Below, piece by piece: positions 33,784 to 44,100 of a DNA stretch of 64,000 nt; position 1 is the first letter of the stretch, and every line of letters begins with the position of its first letter. The translations under genes were made by a program, and so were the position numbers. Origin of the DNA: Volvox africanus. Taxonomy: Eukaryota; Chlorophyta; Chlorophyceae; Chlamydomonadales; Volvocaceae. The stretch lies in the NCBI GenBank assembly GCA_030268105.1, contig BSDZ01000116.1, positions 992,001-1,056,000 on the forward strand. Direction: 5' to 3'. A model generated the notes under the pieces. That model worked only from the letters and a program-made list of their open reading frames with translations. It was not told where the DNA came from and made no database searches.

Positions 33784-35389
33784 TCGGCAACCAAATATCG
33801 ATATTCGGCCGTTTGCATCACATGAATGCCGTGAAGGCTTAATGATATTATACACGGATATATGCGATACACGTTAGGGTTTATCACACTTAAGGATCGG
33901 CGATCTGGTGTGAGTTGTACCACGTATCGATATTGCGAGTATAATATGCGGACAGTCGAATAGGACATGACTATTGAAGCTTTTACTGAGCCCTAAGCAG
34001 GGTTGCCTTAACAACTATCTTTTCAAACGTTATCGATATATTCTTGGCCCGAGCCAAGCCCAAGCTTCGCTCTCAGCCATATAATGACAGCCTGTCATTG
34101 GTTCTGACGGCCGTACATATCGCTTTCACCTGTCAATGATTGTAAGTCGGACCCTTCGTTGTTCCTTAGTCTTCCGCTGCCCATATAAATGCACCTGAGT
34201 GCTTTGCTGTTCCACAAGCACTCCGGCACGAGTATCTAACACCCAGACGTGCAGAAAAGTGCATGATCTACGGAGGAGTCATACAACAACAGACAGTAGG
34301 GTGGGGAGCAGGGGTGGTGGTACCCGTGCCCTGCCAACAATTAGCTGGGCTAATTAAGGGCAAATTAAGTCTGATTTAGTCTAATAAGCCTAGGTCTGAC
34401 TGGCCTGTCAGACCTGGTAAGCGCAGCTAGTTTTGGGCCGGGGTAGAGGCAGGGGCTATCTCATGCTATCTCTGCACTCTCAAATATTAACAAATGTAAA
34501 TTCTGGATCAATTTATAAAGATTTGAGAAAGTACAACAGATTCCTGCTAAGCAAACCCATACAGCAGGGTCAGTCAGTCAGCTTGGGAGATTTGATCCAA
34601 CAGAAATGTTATCATGGTTTGGTTATATTATATATTCCCTGCCGCCCCTGCTTCAGCCTTGATATATTCTCTAGAGGAATGCATCACATCCACCTGTCCA
34701 CAAAGCTCTCAACCTTCTCTGGCCTCCCAAGCCATATAGATCTATTGGGTTTTAGGGTTTCTAAAGCCTAAAAAACCCCTAAAACCCTCCCTTTCCCACG
34801 TCTCCAGACCAATCAGATGTCGTAAGGGGGCACGGAGGAGCAGCATAAACTACACAGTGAGCCTCTCATACTGGGAGTTCACACATGTTTCCTTAAGTGA
34901 GACCCCAGCTGTTCCTGCTGGTGCCCTGCTGTTGGGATCAAATATGAGTGGCCATTGCTTGTCAGATCCCAGGTGATTCCAGTCTTTCGGCACTTGATTT
35001 GCCTCTCAATTCAGCTTTGGCTTCAACTATGGGTTCACTCAGTGTTCCTAGTCCTCCATCTGGCTTGGTAAGCTTTTGTGGCACCTGAGGTCTTACTGGT
35101 TCAGGGCCAACTTAATTTCTTCTCTCGGGTCAGCTTGTTACTTGGCCAAGTTGATTTTGGAGGCAGTGCTTCAGTGGGAACATGCAACAAACACATACAA
35201 AGTCCAAAATAGACTGAAATAAAACCTGGCTTTCTATGTATATTTTAGTTTTCCTTCATTTCTTCGATGAATCAGCAGCAGCAGCAGCTGCTTGGGATTC
35301 CTGGCCGGATTCCTGAATTGGATTCTTTTTGAATGGCAGCTTAGTGCAGACGAACACATACTTCATGATAAATATTGCATGGAGGGCAG
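33784..35389. other. Stretch without recognised genes
   Basis: No family-level coding signal. A TTTTAGGG-like cluster in both orientations lies at 34742-34795. A minus-strand frame ending at 35256 (QESQAAAAAADSSKK) overlaps the R2 fragment and the R3 block and may be fortuitous. Confidence 0.35.
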
Positions 35390-35430
35390 TGTAGTAGTTG
35401 AGAGCCACAAAGGCATCTCGAGTATTGAGG
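35390..35430 (+). mobile_element. Fragment of foldback MITE family R2
   Basis: TGTAGTAGTTGAGAGCCACA and the following AAGGCATCTCGAG match one arm of the complete element at 62915-63043. The fragment borders the duplicated block R3. Confidence 0.6.
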
Positions 35431-35431
35431 G

Positions 35432-35945
35432 GAGTTTTAGATAAACCTACCGAAGGCCCGGTAGAGTTCACAGAAGAAGAAGCATTTTTGCCTGGAAAAC
35501 ATATATACATATGCGAAAGGTGATATGAACCTCCCCAAACCTGTTGCCCAAAAGAACAATTGGCTAAGATAGTTAAGTTCACCGTCAATAGCAAGCAGTT
35601 CCACCAGGCCAGCGGGGTTCTCCAGCCTGATGGCCCTCAGCATGTGCATGTACTTATTGACATTCAGAGCATTTCCATACACAGAGACCATTTCCAGTTT
35701 TCCACCTGGTGACGTGGTGAGCAGCAACCACAAGTGGATAAATGTAGATCGATAGTAAGAAAGAGCCATCCATTAAGTGAACCTCCTAAGAGCTAAGGCA
35801 AGGTGGTATTTAGAGGGCTTCATGCTGGGAGGGGGCGCAGAAGGCCCCCTAGCCTTACTTGCCATTGTAAGTTTGTAACCAACATAATGAAAGCCGTTTT
35901 TTCGTTACTTGACCTGTATCCAAAATCAGACTCACAAAAGGGGGA
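35432..35945 (-). repeat. Duplicated block R3, copy 1, with a conserved short reading frame
   Basis: About 500 bases recur at 57305-58400, where they are interrupted by insertions. On the minus strand, about 35600-35735 encodes HLWLLLTTSPGGKLEM, VSVYGNALNVNKYMHM and LRAIRLENPAGLVE. The second copy encodes nearly the same peptide, with visible differences mostly at third codon positions (TAT/TAC, AAT/AAC). Outside that frame the block holds a CTAAGAGCT...TTTCGTTACTTGACCTGTA tail with no coding signal. I do not recognise the peptide. It may be an exon of a duplicated host gene or a transposon-carried gene. Confidence 0.6.
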
Positions 35946-36589
35946 AAAGACTGCCCAACACCCAGCCAGTTAGGCAATGACTAGGTTGGATTGGAACCTC
36001 ATGGGCTGATCTCAGGGCGCCTATCTCCCAAATATCAACTCCCAAGGGGAGAGGTAGGAGCCCTAAATAGCCGCCCACAGCCCACAGCATGTGCAGGCTT
36101 GTCTCCAAGCCAATTTGCTATATCATGCTCTAAATAGAGAGGCTTAATTAGGCATTCCAACCATTATCATGATCCAGATTGTCTGAGAGAAACAAAAGCC
36201 TCTCGAGATGCTGAGTGTTGTATCCTTAATGCATTTCAGTAGATGCTAAAGAGGTAATGATAATAATCTGTTTGTTGTTGATAATCATAAATTAACTACC
36301 AGTCTAACCGTTTGTAACCAATTCATTATCCCATCGCAAATCAGGATTGCGGAATTTGGCGGCAGCCGCCAGCCGCTATTACTAACCATCCTCCCAAAAT
36401 ACGAGGAGGATCATACATCCTGTCGGTTAGTCCATAACCTGCATGGACTGGGGCATTTACCGCCTGAATGATAAATGGTGGAACACCTGGTTCCTGGTTC
36501 ACTGAATCTCCGGTTGTAGTGGTGACTTCTGAAGGTCACGCCCGGTTCGAGGCCTTATGGCCTCTCAAGTACGACCTAGTCGGCGGCTC

Positions 36590-36705
36590 TACTGGGCTCT
36601 GGCACAACAACCGGTATCTTTTGATACCACCCTTCATTGGGTTCCATGTACAACACTGAGAAGGTGCTTCTGCACCTTTATAATGTGGAAGTGTGTACCG
36701 TACAC
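36590..36705. repeat. Composite of hairpin motif and R2 core fragment
   Basis: ACCGGTATCTTTTGATACCA at 36610-36630 contains a perfect GGTATC-TTTT-GATACC hairpin related to the direct repeats at 4471 and 10765. It is followed by GAAGGTGCTTCTGCACCTTT and GGAAGTGTGTACCGTAC, matching the core of the R2 element at 62915-63043. Confidence 0.5.
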
Positions 36706-37303
36706 GTACAACTAGTACTCTCTCCCTCCTCTGGAGGGCACACGTATCGGGCCCTATCAAACCCTATCGGCTCTAACGGACCCTATCAGCAGATGCAAAT
36801 CGCAAATTAGCATGTATTTCATGTTTTCCGAACACACCAACAGCTTCCAACATGACTTAGCAGATCAATGGTGCCATCAACTCTGCTCCCAGTCAACATG
36901 CATGCCACTGAAACCACTTTCTGCAAAATGCACCGACTAGGGACCGCCCTCAAACTCAACACCCCTCTAACAACTTAGTAACACATAAGAGGATTTGAGC
37001 CCAGAAACACTGGCGCCCCTAGTCACACCATGACTTCTGCCGCAGCTTCTTCCTATTTTGGATGTGGTAAGCGCGATTCTGCCCCAGCCATGCTCAGACC
37101 CCTCCCCCTTCAACGTTTTCATCGCTTCTACCTCTTAGCTAGCTTGTAACTGGTCACTTCCGTTGCAGTTTGGAGTTTTGTGTGTTGTCCGATAAATCAT
37201 TAACAATAAAAGCCCTTACGGCTTCGCTCCCAAATGATCGTTCTGCAAGCCCTTTCACTGCGCTCTACAGCAGGGCAATCTTGTTAACCTCAACGACGCT
37301 TTC
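36706..37303. other. 3' flank of the minus-strand gene at 37304-39694
   Basis: Contains an imperfect CCCTATC(A/G)(A/G) repeat at 36750-36790. I see no TGTAA on the minus strand close to the inferred stop. Confidence 0.4.
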
Positions 37304-39694
37304 CTACCGTTGTAGTTTCCGTTTTGTCACAACTGTTAGGAATATCAGTTTCAGCCTTTCAGCTTCTTCAGGTATATACTTCATCTAAATCTTCGGTCAA
37401 TACCCAGCATCCGCCTCCCTACTCCTCAGCCGCACTGACGGGGCAATCTCTAGCACTTACCAAAATTGGGTGGACGAAGAGCCTGCCGTGCCCGCCGGGC
37501 CACCTCTATCCTCGCCGCCTTCGCTGCATCTTTCTCCTGCCCCTCAGTGGCGTCGGGGGCCACAAATGTCAATGACAAGGACCGCCATGAAGTGCCGCCG
37601 CTGCCATTGCTGCTATTGGTAGCACTCCCAATGCCCGACTCTGCTGTCGCTGTTACTGGCGTCTTGACGAGCTTGGAACCCTGCAGCCGCTTTCCAGTGG
37701 CAGCAGCTGATGCTTTCAACGCATCTTCGCTTTTCGAATTATCTTGAGCAGCAATAGACCCAGCCGAAACAGGCACATTGGGTTGGGAGCGTTGCACAGC
37801 GGACAGCGCCATACGGCCGCCACCCGATACCGATGCCGTGCCTTGGCGTGGGGCTGGCATAGCTTTTTGGGTCTGATCCCGCGCAACCTGAGCGGCGACC
37901 CCACCGCCGAAGCCCTCAACAGAACGTGACCCATGGGTCTGTCCCCCAAGGGACTTGGAACCTGAAGCCAGCACCGCTGCTGCCGGTCTGACCGGAACGT
38001 CCTTCAAGTATTTTGCAGCTACAGCTATATCTCCGACATTCATCACAACACCACCGACCCCTGCGCTTCCTATCCCATTTATGTCATTTGCTTTCCTGCC
38101 TACTCCCGCGCCTCTACTGCCGGATAGTTGCCGCTGTAGCGCCGGACCAGCCTGACGCGGGGCCAGTGTTGCTGCGGCCACCAGAGCCTGCTTGCCACCG
38201 TGCCCTCCACGAGGATTGGCAGCGTCAAAATCCACTCCCATCCCCACCGTACCGTCGCCACTGCCCACTGCTGCCTCGGCTGCGGGCCGCTGCACACCCT
38301 TGGCTACCTCCATCACGGCCAGCTTGCGCCGCTTTAGGAACCTTTGCTCTTCTCCATTGGCCCTCTTGGCCGGCAAAAACGCATGGGCCGGATGCCGGGT
38401 ATTCCCTCTGTTGTCGTTGGAGGCACCAGCGGCAGCTGCATCATGTCCCATGATCGCGGTCCGGGCTTTCTTCGCCACCGCATTGGGTAATGCTGACGGC
38501 ACCGAAGGCGGCGGCTGCCACCTATTGGCGTCCACCGATTCCATTGAGGAATCCGCAGACAGCTGCCGCCGCTGCCGAAGTGAGTTCTGCGGCACGTCCT
38601 CGTCCTGCTGCTGCTGCCGTCGTCGCTTGACACCGGGTCGGTCAGCGGCGCGGCGCAGTGCCCCGAGCATGGCATGATGTCTCTTCGCTGTCATCTCGTC
38701 TTCTCCTGTTGTATCAATCGTCTCCGATCCGCTGCTTAAAAATAGGCCCTGTCGCGGACTCGGGACTGTCACCCCGCCTTGAGATTCGCACCCAGGCGGA
38801 CTCTCCCTCTGCTCTCGCAGTGCGCCAAGCCCAACCTTCATTGCGTCATCGTCATCCGAGTCGCCAGGTATAAGAAAGTCCTGAGCCGTGCCCTGGGGGC
38901 CAATTTCAGGGTCAAAGAAGATACGTCCTTGAGGCGGGATGCCGTTGTTGACAAACCCCACCTGGTCCGTACCTGCAGCGGCGCCTGCGGTCTCTGCCAC
39001 CGCAGCCACTGAAGGGTCGCCGCCGTCTGTAGTGGTCATGGTCGCACCGCTCCCGCAACCGCCATTGCTGCCACTGGGTTTGCTTGGCCCGTCATCACCG
39101 TCATAAGTCTGTCGAGAAGAATTGATTTTCCCAGGCACAGTGCGCCGCGCCGGAATAACGCCGCGGATACGCACCTTGGCCTTTCCAGTGCCTTGTCGCT
39201 CCCGAAGACCAGTGCGTCCACCGCAGCCGGCATCCGTGTCATCCGCTGCAAGAGACGACAATGGCTGAGGCGGCAGCTGCTGCGTGCGATCCTCTTCGTC
39301 GTCCGCACCGACGGTCGCCCTGGCGCTGGAGATCTGCAGGGGGCGAGCTGCCGCCGCAGGTCCTGCCGGCGGCCCAACAATCGCAGTTTCTGCAATGGAC
39401 GCTGCATTCTCCGTTTCTTCTTTGGCAGCGCCGCCGGCTCCGCTGGCTACTACACATGGGTTCGCTGTTGCCGGGCTGCACCTGGGCGGCGATGAAGCTT
39501 GCAGCTCCACCTCCAGACCTTGTGCTGAGGCTGCCGGTCCCCTCGCACAACACTGTTCGCCACTTGGGTGTTTATAGCTGGCGCCCAATAAGACGCTGCC
39601 CAGAAAACGCCAGCCCATTTGGTCATGATGTACCTTTTGGGGCAGGTGCCATGAATTCCCGGAATTCAAAATTGAGCTCATCGCTCAGCGACAT
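37304..39694 (-). CDS. Low-complexity, probably nuclear protein, about 719 residues
   Basis: Three-exon minus-strand model. Exon 1 (39634-39694) starts MSLSDELNFEFREFMAPAPK, followed by a GTACAT donor. Exon 2 (37461-39530) follows a CCGGCAG acceptor in matching phase, stays open for 690 codons and ends RRARQALRPPNF before a GTAAGT donor. Exon 3 (37304-37332) follows TAACAG and reads VVTKRKLQR then stop. The total length is a multiple of three. The body is rich in Gly, Ala, Gln, Ser and Pro, with an acidic patch (PGDSDDDDAMKVG) and clustered basic motifs (GVKRRRQQQQ, FLKRRKLA) that suggest nuclear import. The charged C-terminal segment (EKDAAKAARIEVARRARQAL) could be helical. No enzyme domain is seen. 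The small third exon is the least certain part. The gene is divergent from the GAF kinase at 41197. Confidence 0.68.
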
Positions 39695-41196
39695 TGAGAG
39701 GTGGGGTGAGGAAAGATGTTTGCGCCATAAGGCTTTGCGGTTGACATGCACAGGCCTACCAATTGCTTATTTATCTGAACTGTGCTACAATCGGGTCAGA
39801 TGCTGGGGATTAGCCAGAAGCAAACTCCAGGGAGCAGTTCCTTTATTTTGGTTTAGGTTAGGTTAACCATGCATAGATTCCACGCACTCGGTAAACACGC
39901 GCCGGCATCTCTATAACCGGTAGAGGTCATTCTAGGGACCCAACAGATGCTACATAGAAGAAAGTCATCGTGCTACCTAACTGTTCGCCGTGTGACTGTC
40001 CTGTTCTCTTGCAATTCCTCACAGGGATCCCTTCCACCAAAGTTGAAGATTACAATGATATTCAACTCATTAATGAATATTTTCCCTAGTTATCATCCCT
40101 TTCTTCCCGACTCCCTTCTGCGGGGAGGGGAAGCACTACGTCTTATGGCAAAGCATACGGTACCGCATGTGTCCCAGGTTCAACACAAATAACCCCAAAC
40201 CCTGACCTCAGTTTCTCCTGACAGTTGTCCACGCTGCAGCAGACCACGAATCTCAAGCAAGGTATGAGGTCCCTGCATGAAAATTTCAAAACGTAAATAG
40301 GAATGCGCTCGCGTAGGACAAGGAGTCCCGACACCGATGCAGGAGATCAGCGGTGACCTTACAACTATGGGTGGCCAAACACCATATTTCCCTAGGAAGA
40401 CGATGGAATGAGCAAGAAGACTTACGCGGACTTTGCCATCTCGAGCAAGGTGACGCCAGCCGTCTTCAAGGGACATCCCGTATCGCAGCAATATACAGAC
40501 GCCAAACAAACAAAAGCTACGGAATGCGTTTGCGAGCAGTGTTGATAAGGCCTGGGCTCCAATGTGCCGAGCTCCCGCCAAGCTGCGCAAATAGAATCAT
40601 GGAAGTGCCTCAGCCGGCTCAACGAGGCGTGCTTGACGTTCATAATATAATATAAAGAATGTGGAAATGTTGATGGACAGGGATTACCAAGGCGGCTGGA
40701 TTATTTGCTTCGTCCTGCTGGTGCATCGTGGTGCTTCGTCATACACCTAAAGCGCACAAATTTTCGGCGGCGTCGGGCACCACTTGATAATGTTTATAAT
40801 TGTCATTGGGTGAGTCAATTACACTCAAAGACAAACGAGGCCAAGGCAGGAAGGAATATGTATCGTACTCCATGGAGTGCGAGCTTACGGGGCCAAGAGG
40901 GCCAATGCTAAACAGTATACCATTGTAAAGCACACATTACTGGGCTGTAGTTTGGAATTATAACGCTGCACTAATCCTTAGTAAGATACTAACCTAATCG
41001 CACACTCTGTATTAGCAGCGTTTCCAACTTGTTCTTCCTACATTTGCGTTATTAAGGTTTCCTCGAGTACAAGCGGCTATTGTGGAGTTTGAGTAGGGTA
41101 CTAGACTTGGCTTGGCGTGCACAAGGGGCGTTTTCGGGGACCTGATTTCCAGTACCACTATGGTGGCACTCGTCTAGAGGTCACTTTGAACACGCT
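39695..41196. other. Divergent intergenic region between a minus-strand gene and the GAF kinase
   Basis: About 1.5 kb between the start codons of two head-to-head genes, so both promoters should lie here. Around 40180-40640 the minus strand has coding-like text with possible splice sites (see 40207-40272). No clear TATA element was identified. Confidence 0.45.
40207..40272 (-). CDS. Possible exon with GYF/DUF4339-like text
   Basis: After a CATGCAG acceptor, 66 bases read GPHTLLEIRGLLQRGQLSGE followed by TE, resembling the GPF(T/S)LEQLRxLLxxGxLxxD core of GYF and GYF-like (DUF4339) domains, which bind proline-rich peptides. Further text on the same strand at about 40440-40500 (MSLEDGWRHLARDGKVR before a GTAAGT donor) could be another exon. 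The donor of the GYF-like exon (GTCAGG) is weak and neither end of a gene could be found. Treat as a small unresolved gene or gene fragment. Confidence 0.3.
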
Positions 41197-44100
41197 ATGG
41201 GGTGCCTCTGTTTCGGTAACAGTAGCCCTTCTGAGCCCGCAAGCCCAAAGCCAGCTCCTGCACCCTCGACATCAGCAAACGGAGCGGGAGCAGCTGCCGC
41301 AGCGCAGCGACAGGCACCCTACCAGGTTGCTTCCCCACCTCCGCCAGCCCCGAAGCCTCAGGCTGAGCCGAAGGAGGCGCCTTCAGCCCCAGCGCCAGCT
41401 CTACACGCGGAGTCTGCGGACTCCTCCTTTCAAGCGGCAGCAGTTCCGCCGTGGCAGAAGGAGGCGATCATTAATTCCAGGAGCAGCGGTTTAACTTCAG
41501 CAGCCACTGGGACCGAGAAGCTTGAGGGAACTCCGACTAAGAGTATGGCAGGGACCAATCTGGCTGAAATTCTTCGTCTGAACCTTGGAGAGGTAAACTG
41601 GGAATTCATATGATGCAGTTACTACCTTCTTTGCTGATTGTGCGCCTGTTTCGTGGCCTTATCACATCCCAAGTGACACTTCGTTTATGGGGCACAGGTG
41701 AAGCTTGTTCTCCAGAAGCTTGCATCTTTGAATCCAACACCAACTATAGCCCTAAACGAAGCTTCTGAGCTGCTTCAAAAGCATCTCAGCGTCGGGCTCT
41801 GCAGGTGTGTGCTGAGAGCTCGGCAGTGGGAAACTTTTCCGAGACTTTACCTTTGTAACTCTGCCGCCGCTTCTTGTTGCTGTCATGATTAGTCGCATAA
41901 TAATTGAAGGTCATGAAGGAAACGCCATTGGGGTATTGGGTAACGTGATCAAGAGGAAGAGTTTTTTTACGCACGTTCATCTATTGCCACCCGCAGCATT
42001 ACGGGATTAACGGACCATTGTTCATCATTTGTGTTGCTGGCGGCGTATGGAGTTGGGGCTCACGAGCTGGAACGGACACCAGTCATGCGAGGACCCCAGT
42101 GGTCCGCCTCGCACTTGCTTCAGCAACCTGTGTACCTCTACCTGACGGCCAAAAATGACACTGAGGCTGCTCAGCTGCCGCTGGATTTCCAAGCCTTGTA
42201 TAAGTACGGTCTGCGGTCATTCTTGTCGATCCCCATCTCGACGGACCACGAAGTCCTATCCGTGCTTACCATCGCTAAGGAGGACGCAGACGGCTTCGAA
42301 GTGGAATGGTGAGAAACGATGGCTTAGGTGGCTCAGCGTTCTTGCTCCCACCAGGCGGGAACCTAGACCGTCAGCAGGGACCGTGCGCGCTTGTGTACCC
42401 GGTCGTAACCCTCTCGATATTCCCGTCCTCACAGCCAGTCTTCATGGAGCTACATTTTCCCAGAGCATGCTTCTTGAATCCCTCGTGTATCGCCGATTGT
42501 CGGGTGCCATAAGCTTAACCTCTCCGAGTCCGCCGGCTTCCCTGGCTATCGTAACGGCTTGGTCGTGAGGCTCCCCCGATAGAAGGCACACGGTAGTTCA
42601 ATTCAGCGCGTTCGCCCCATCAGCGCTCATCTCTTGCAAAGATTTCAAGCCAATACTTTACCCCGTCGGAATGTGAACTGTTTTTCAAATTTGACTCTGT
42701 TTTCTGCATTATTGGTTTGTTCCATCATCATGTGCCGAATGCCAATCCACCCTAAACAGCCCTCAACATCTTCCAGATCTTTGTCTACGTCGCTCACCTT
42801 GGCTAATCCCTCCGCTTCCTACCTTTCTTTCGTCTCCGCGGCACGCTGTTGGTCCTCTGTGCCCTTCCCGCCCTTACCTACGTACTTATTTGCGCCCATC
42901 TTTGTCCTTTCGCCATCCTTATTTCCATTTCCCCATTCTTCGTCCCTGTATTTAACTGGAGCTACCTTATTCAAATGCGTTCATATCCGGTGCTACTTAT
43001 CTTACATCTGGGTTTTGAACATCTTGAACCAGGTGGGAGCCGATGCTAGGGTGCCTCTCCACGGGGCTGCTTTACTACCTACGCAATGAGCAGACTCAGA
43101 ATCTCTGCCAGTTGATGCGCAACCTGGACTCCTCTCCCGACTACACCAACGTCGTCCATCAGCTACTCCGCGGCGCTCATTCACTGCTGCTGCGGGCCAC
43201 CAACATACGGACAGGCTGTCGCCTGGCTCTACTACCCACCTCAGACATGTCACGCGCCCTCATCTTCGAACCGGATCGAGCGATATCGGCGGCTGAGGGA
43301 TACGGAACCATGGGTCTGCCTGTGGACGTCCGCGATAGCGCGCCACAGATTCACGTCACAGAAATTCAGCTGGAGAACACGCTGCTGCTGGACGCTGTGC
43401 AGAAGGGCAAAGCTCGGTTCGTGTCAGATTGTGCGTCGTACATTCAGTCGTGCATGAAGCCCGCTACCGATATTTTTATTTCCGGTCAGGAGATGGTGGC
43501 ATCCATCGTTGTGTTGCCGCTGATTTTCGACGGCATCACGTTTGGCGGCTTCTACGTCACGCTGGAGACGACGAGCAATTTCCAGAACATCAAGGACTTG
43601 CTTATGGGACTAGTCAACAGCGTTGTGTTGCTGCTCGCTAAGCGGCTGCAGCCGCAAAGGGATCAGATCTGGGACAGCATTCTCACGGTGGGCAGAAGAT
43701 GGGGTGGGAATGTGAGGTGTGAGGTCCGGCAGGGTTCTTCCTGTAAAGGTTCGAGCCCCTTTAGGTAGGAAGCCTTTTTACACTCCAAAGAACCTGTAGA
43801 GATGGGGTTGGTAGCAAGTCTAGAGACATGGGCCATTCAAAACGAATTTCTGCGAGGGACGCTCGAGGGCTGTCCGGTTGTGAGAAAAGAACCACGTCGG
43901 GGCCTGGTGTGTACTTCAGCACTTATGATCGAGCGTGAGATTTTTGATTCTCCTGTGCGGTGCACGCTTTTGCTTCGGCTCCCAAAGCAACTGGAGGGCG
44001 AGGAGGACAGGACTGGACATTGGTTCTACGTCCGGATGCCGTTTGTGATGAGGGCCTGCCGCGTTCCGTGTATCTCGACCTTTTTATACGGGTAAACATC

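Noticed and set aside
35256..35490. A C-terminal exon ending QAAAAAADSSKK
   Set aside because: Part of the frame is made of an R2 element fragment (35390-35430), and the Ala run comes from a CAG/CTG triplet tract, so coding is doubtful.
43735..43780. tRNA-like GGTTCGAGCCC within kinase intron 4
   Set aside because: The T-arm does not pair cleanly and no D-arm, anticodon arm or acceptor stem can be drawn.
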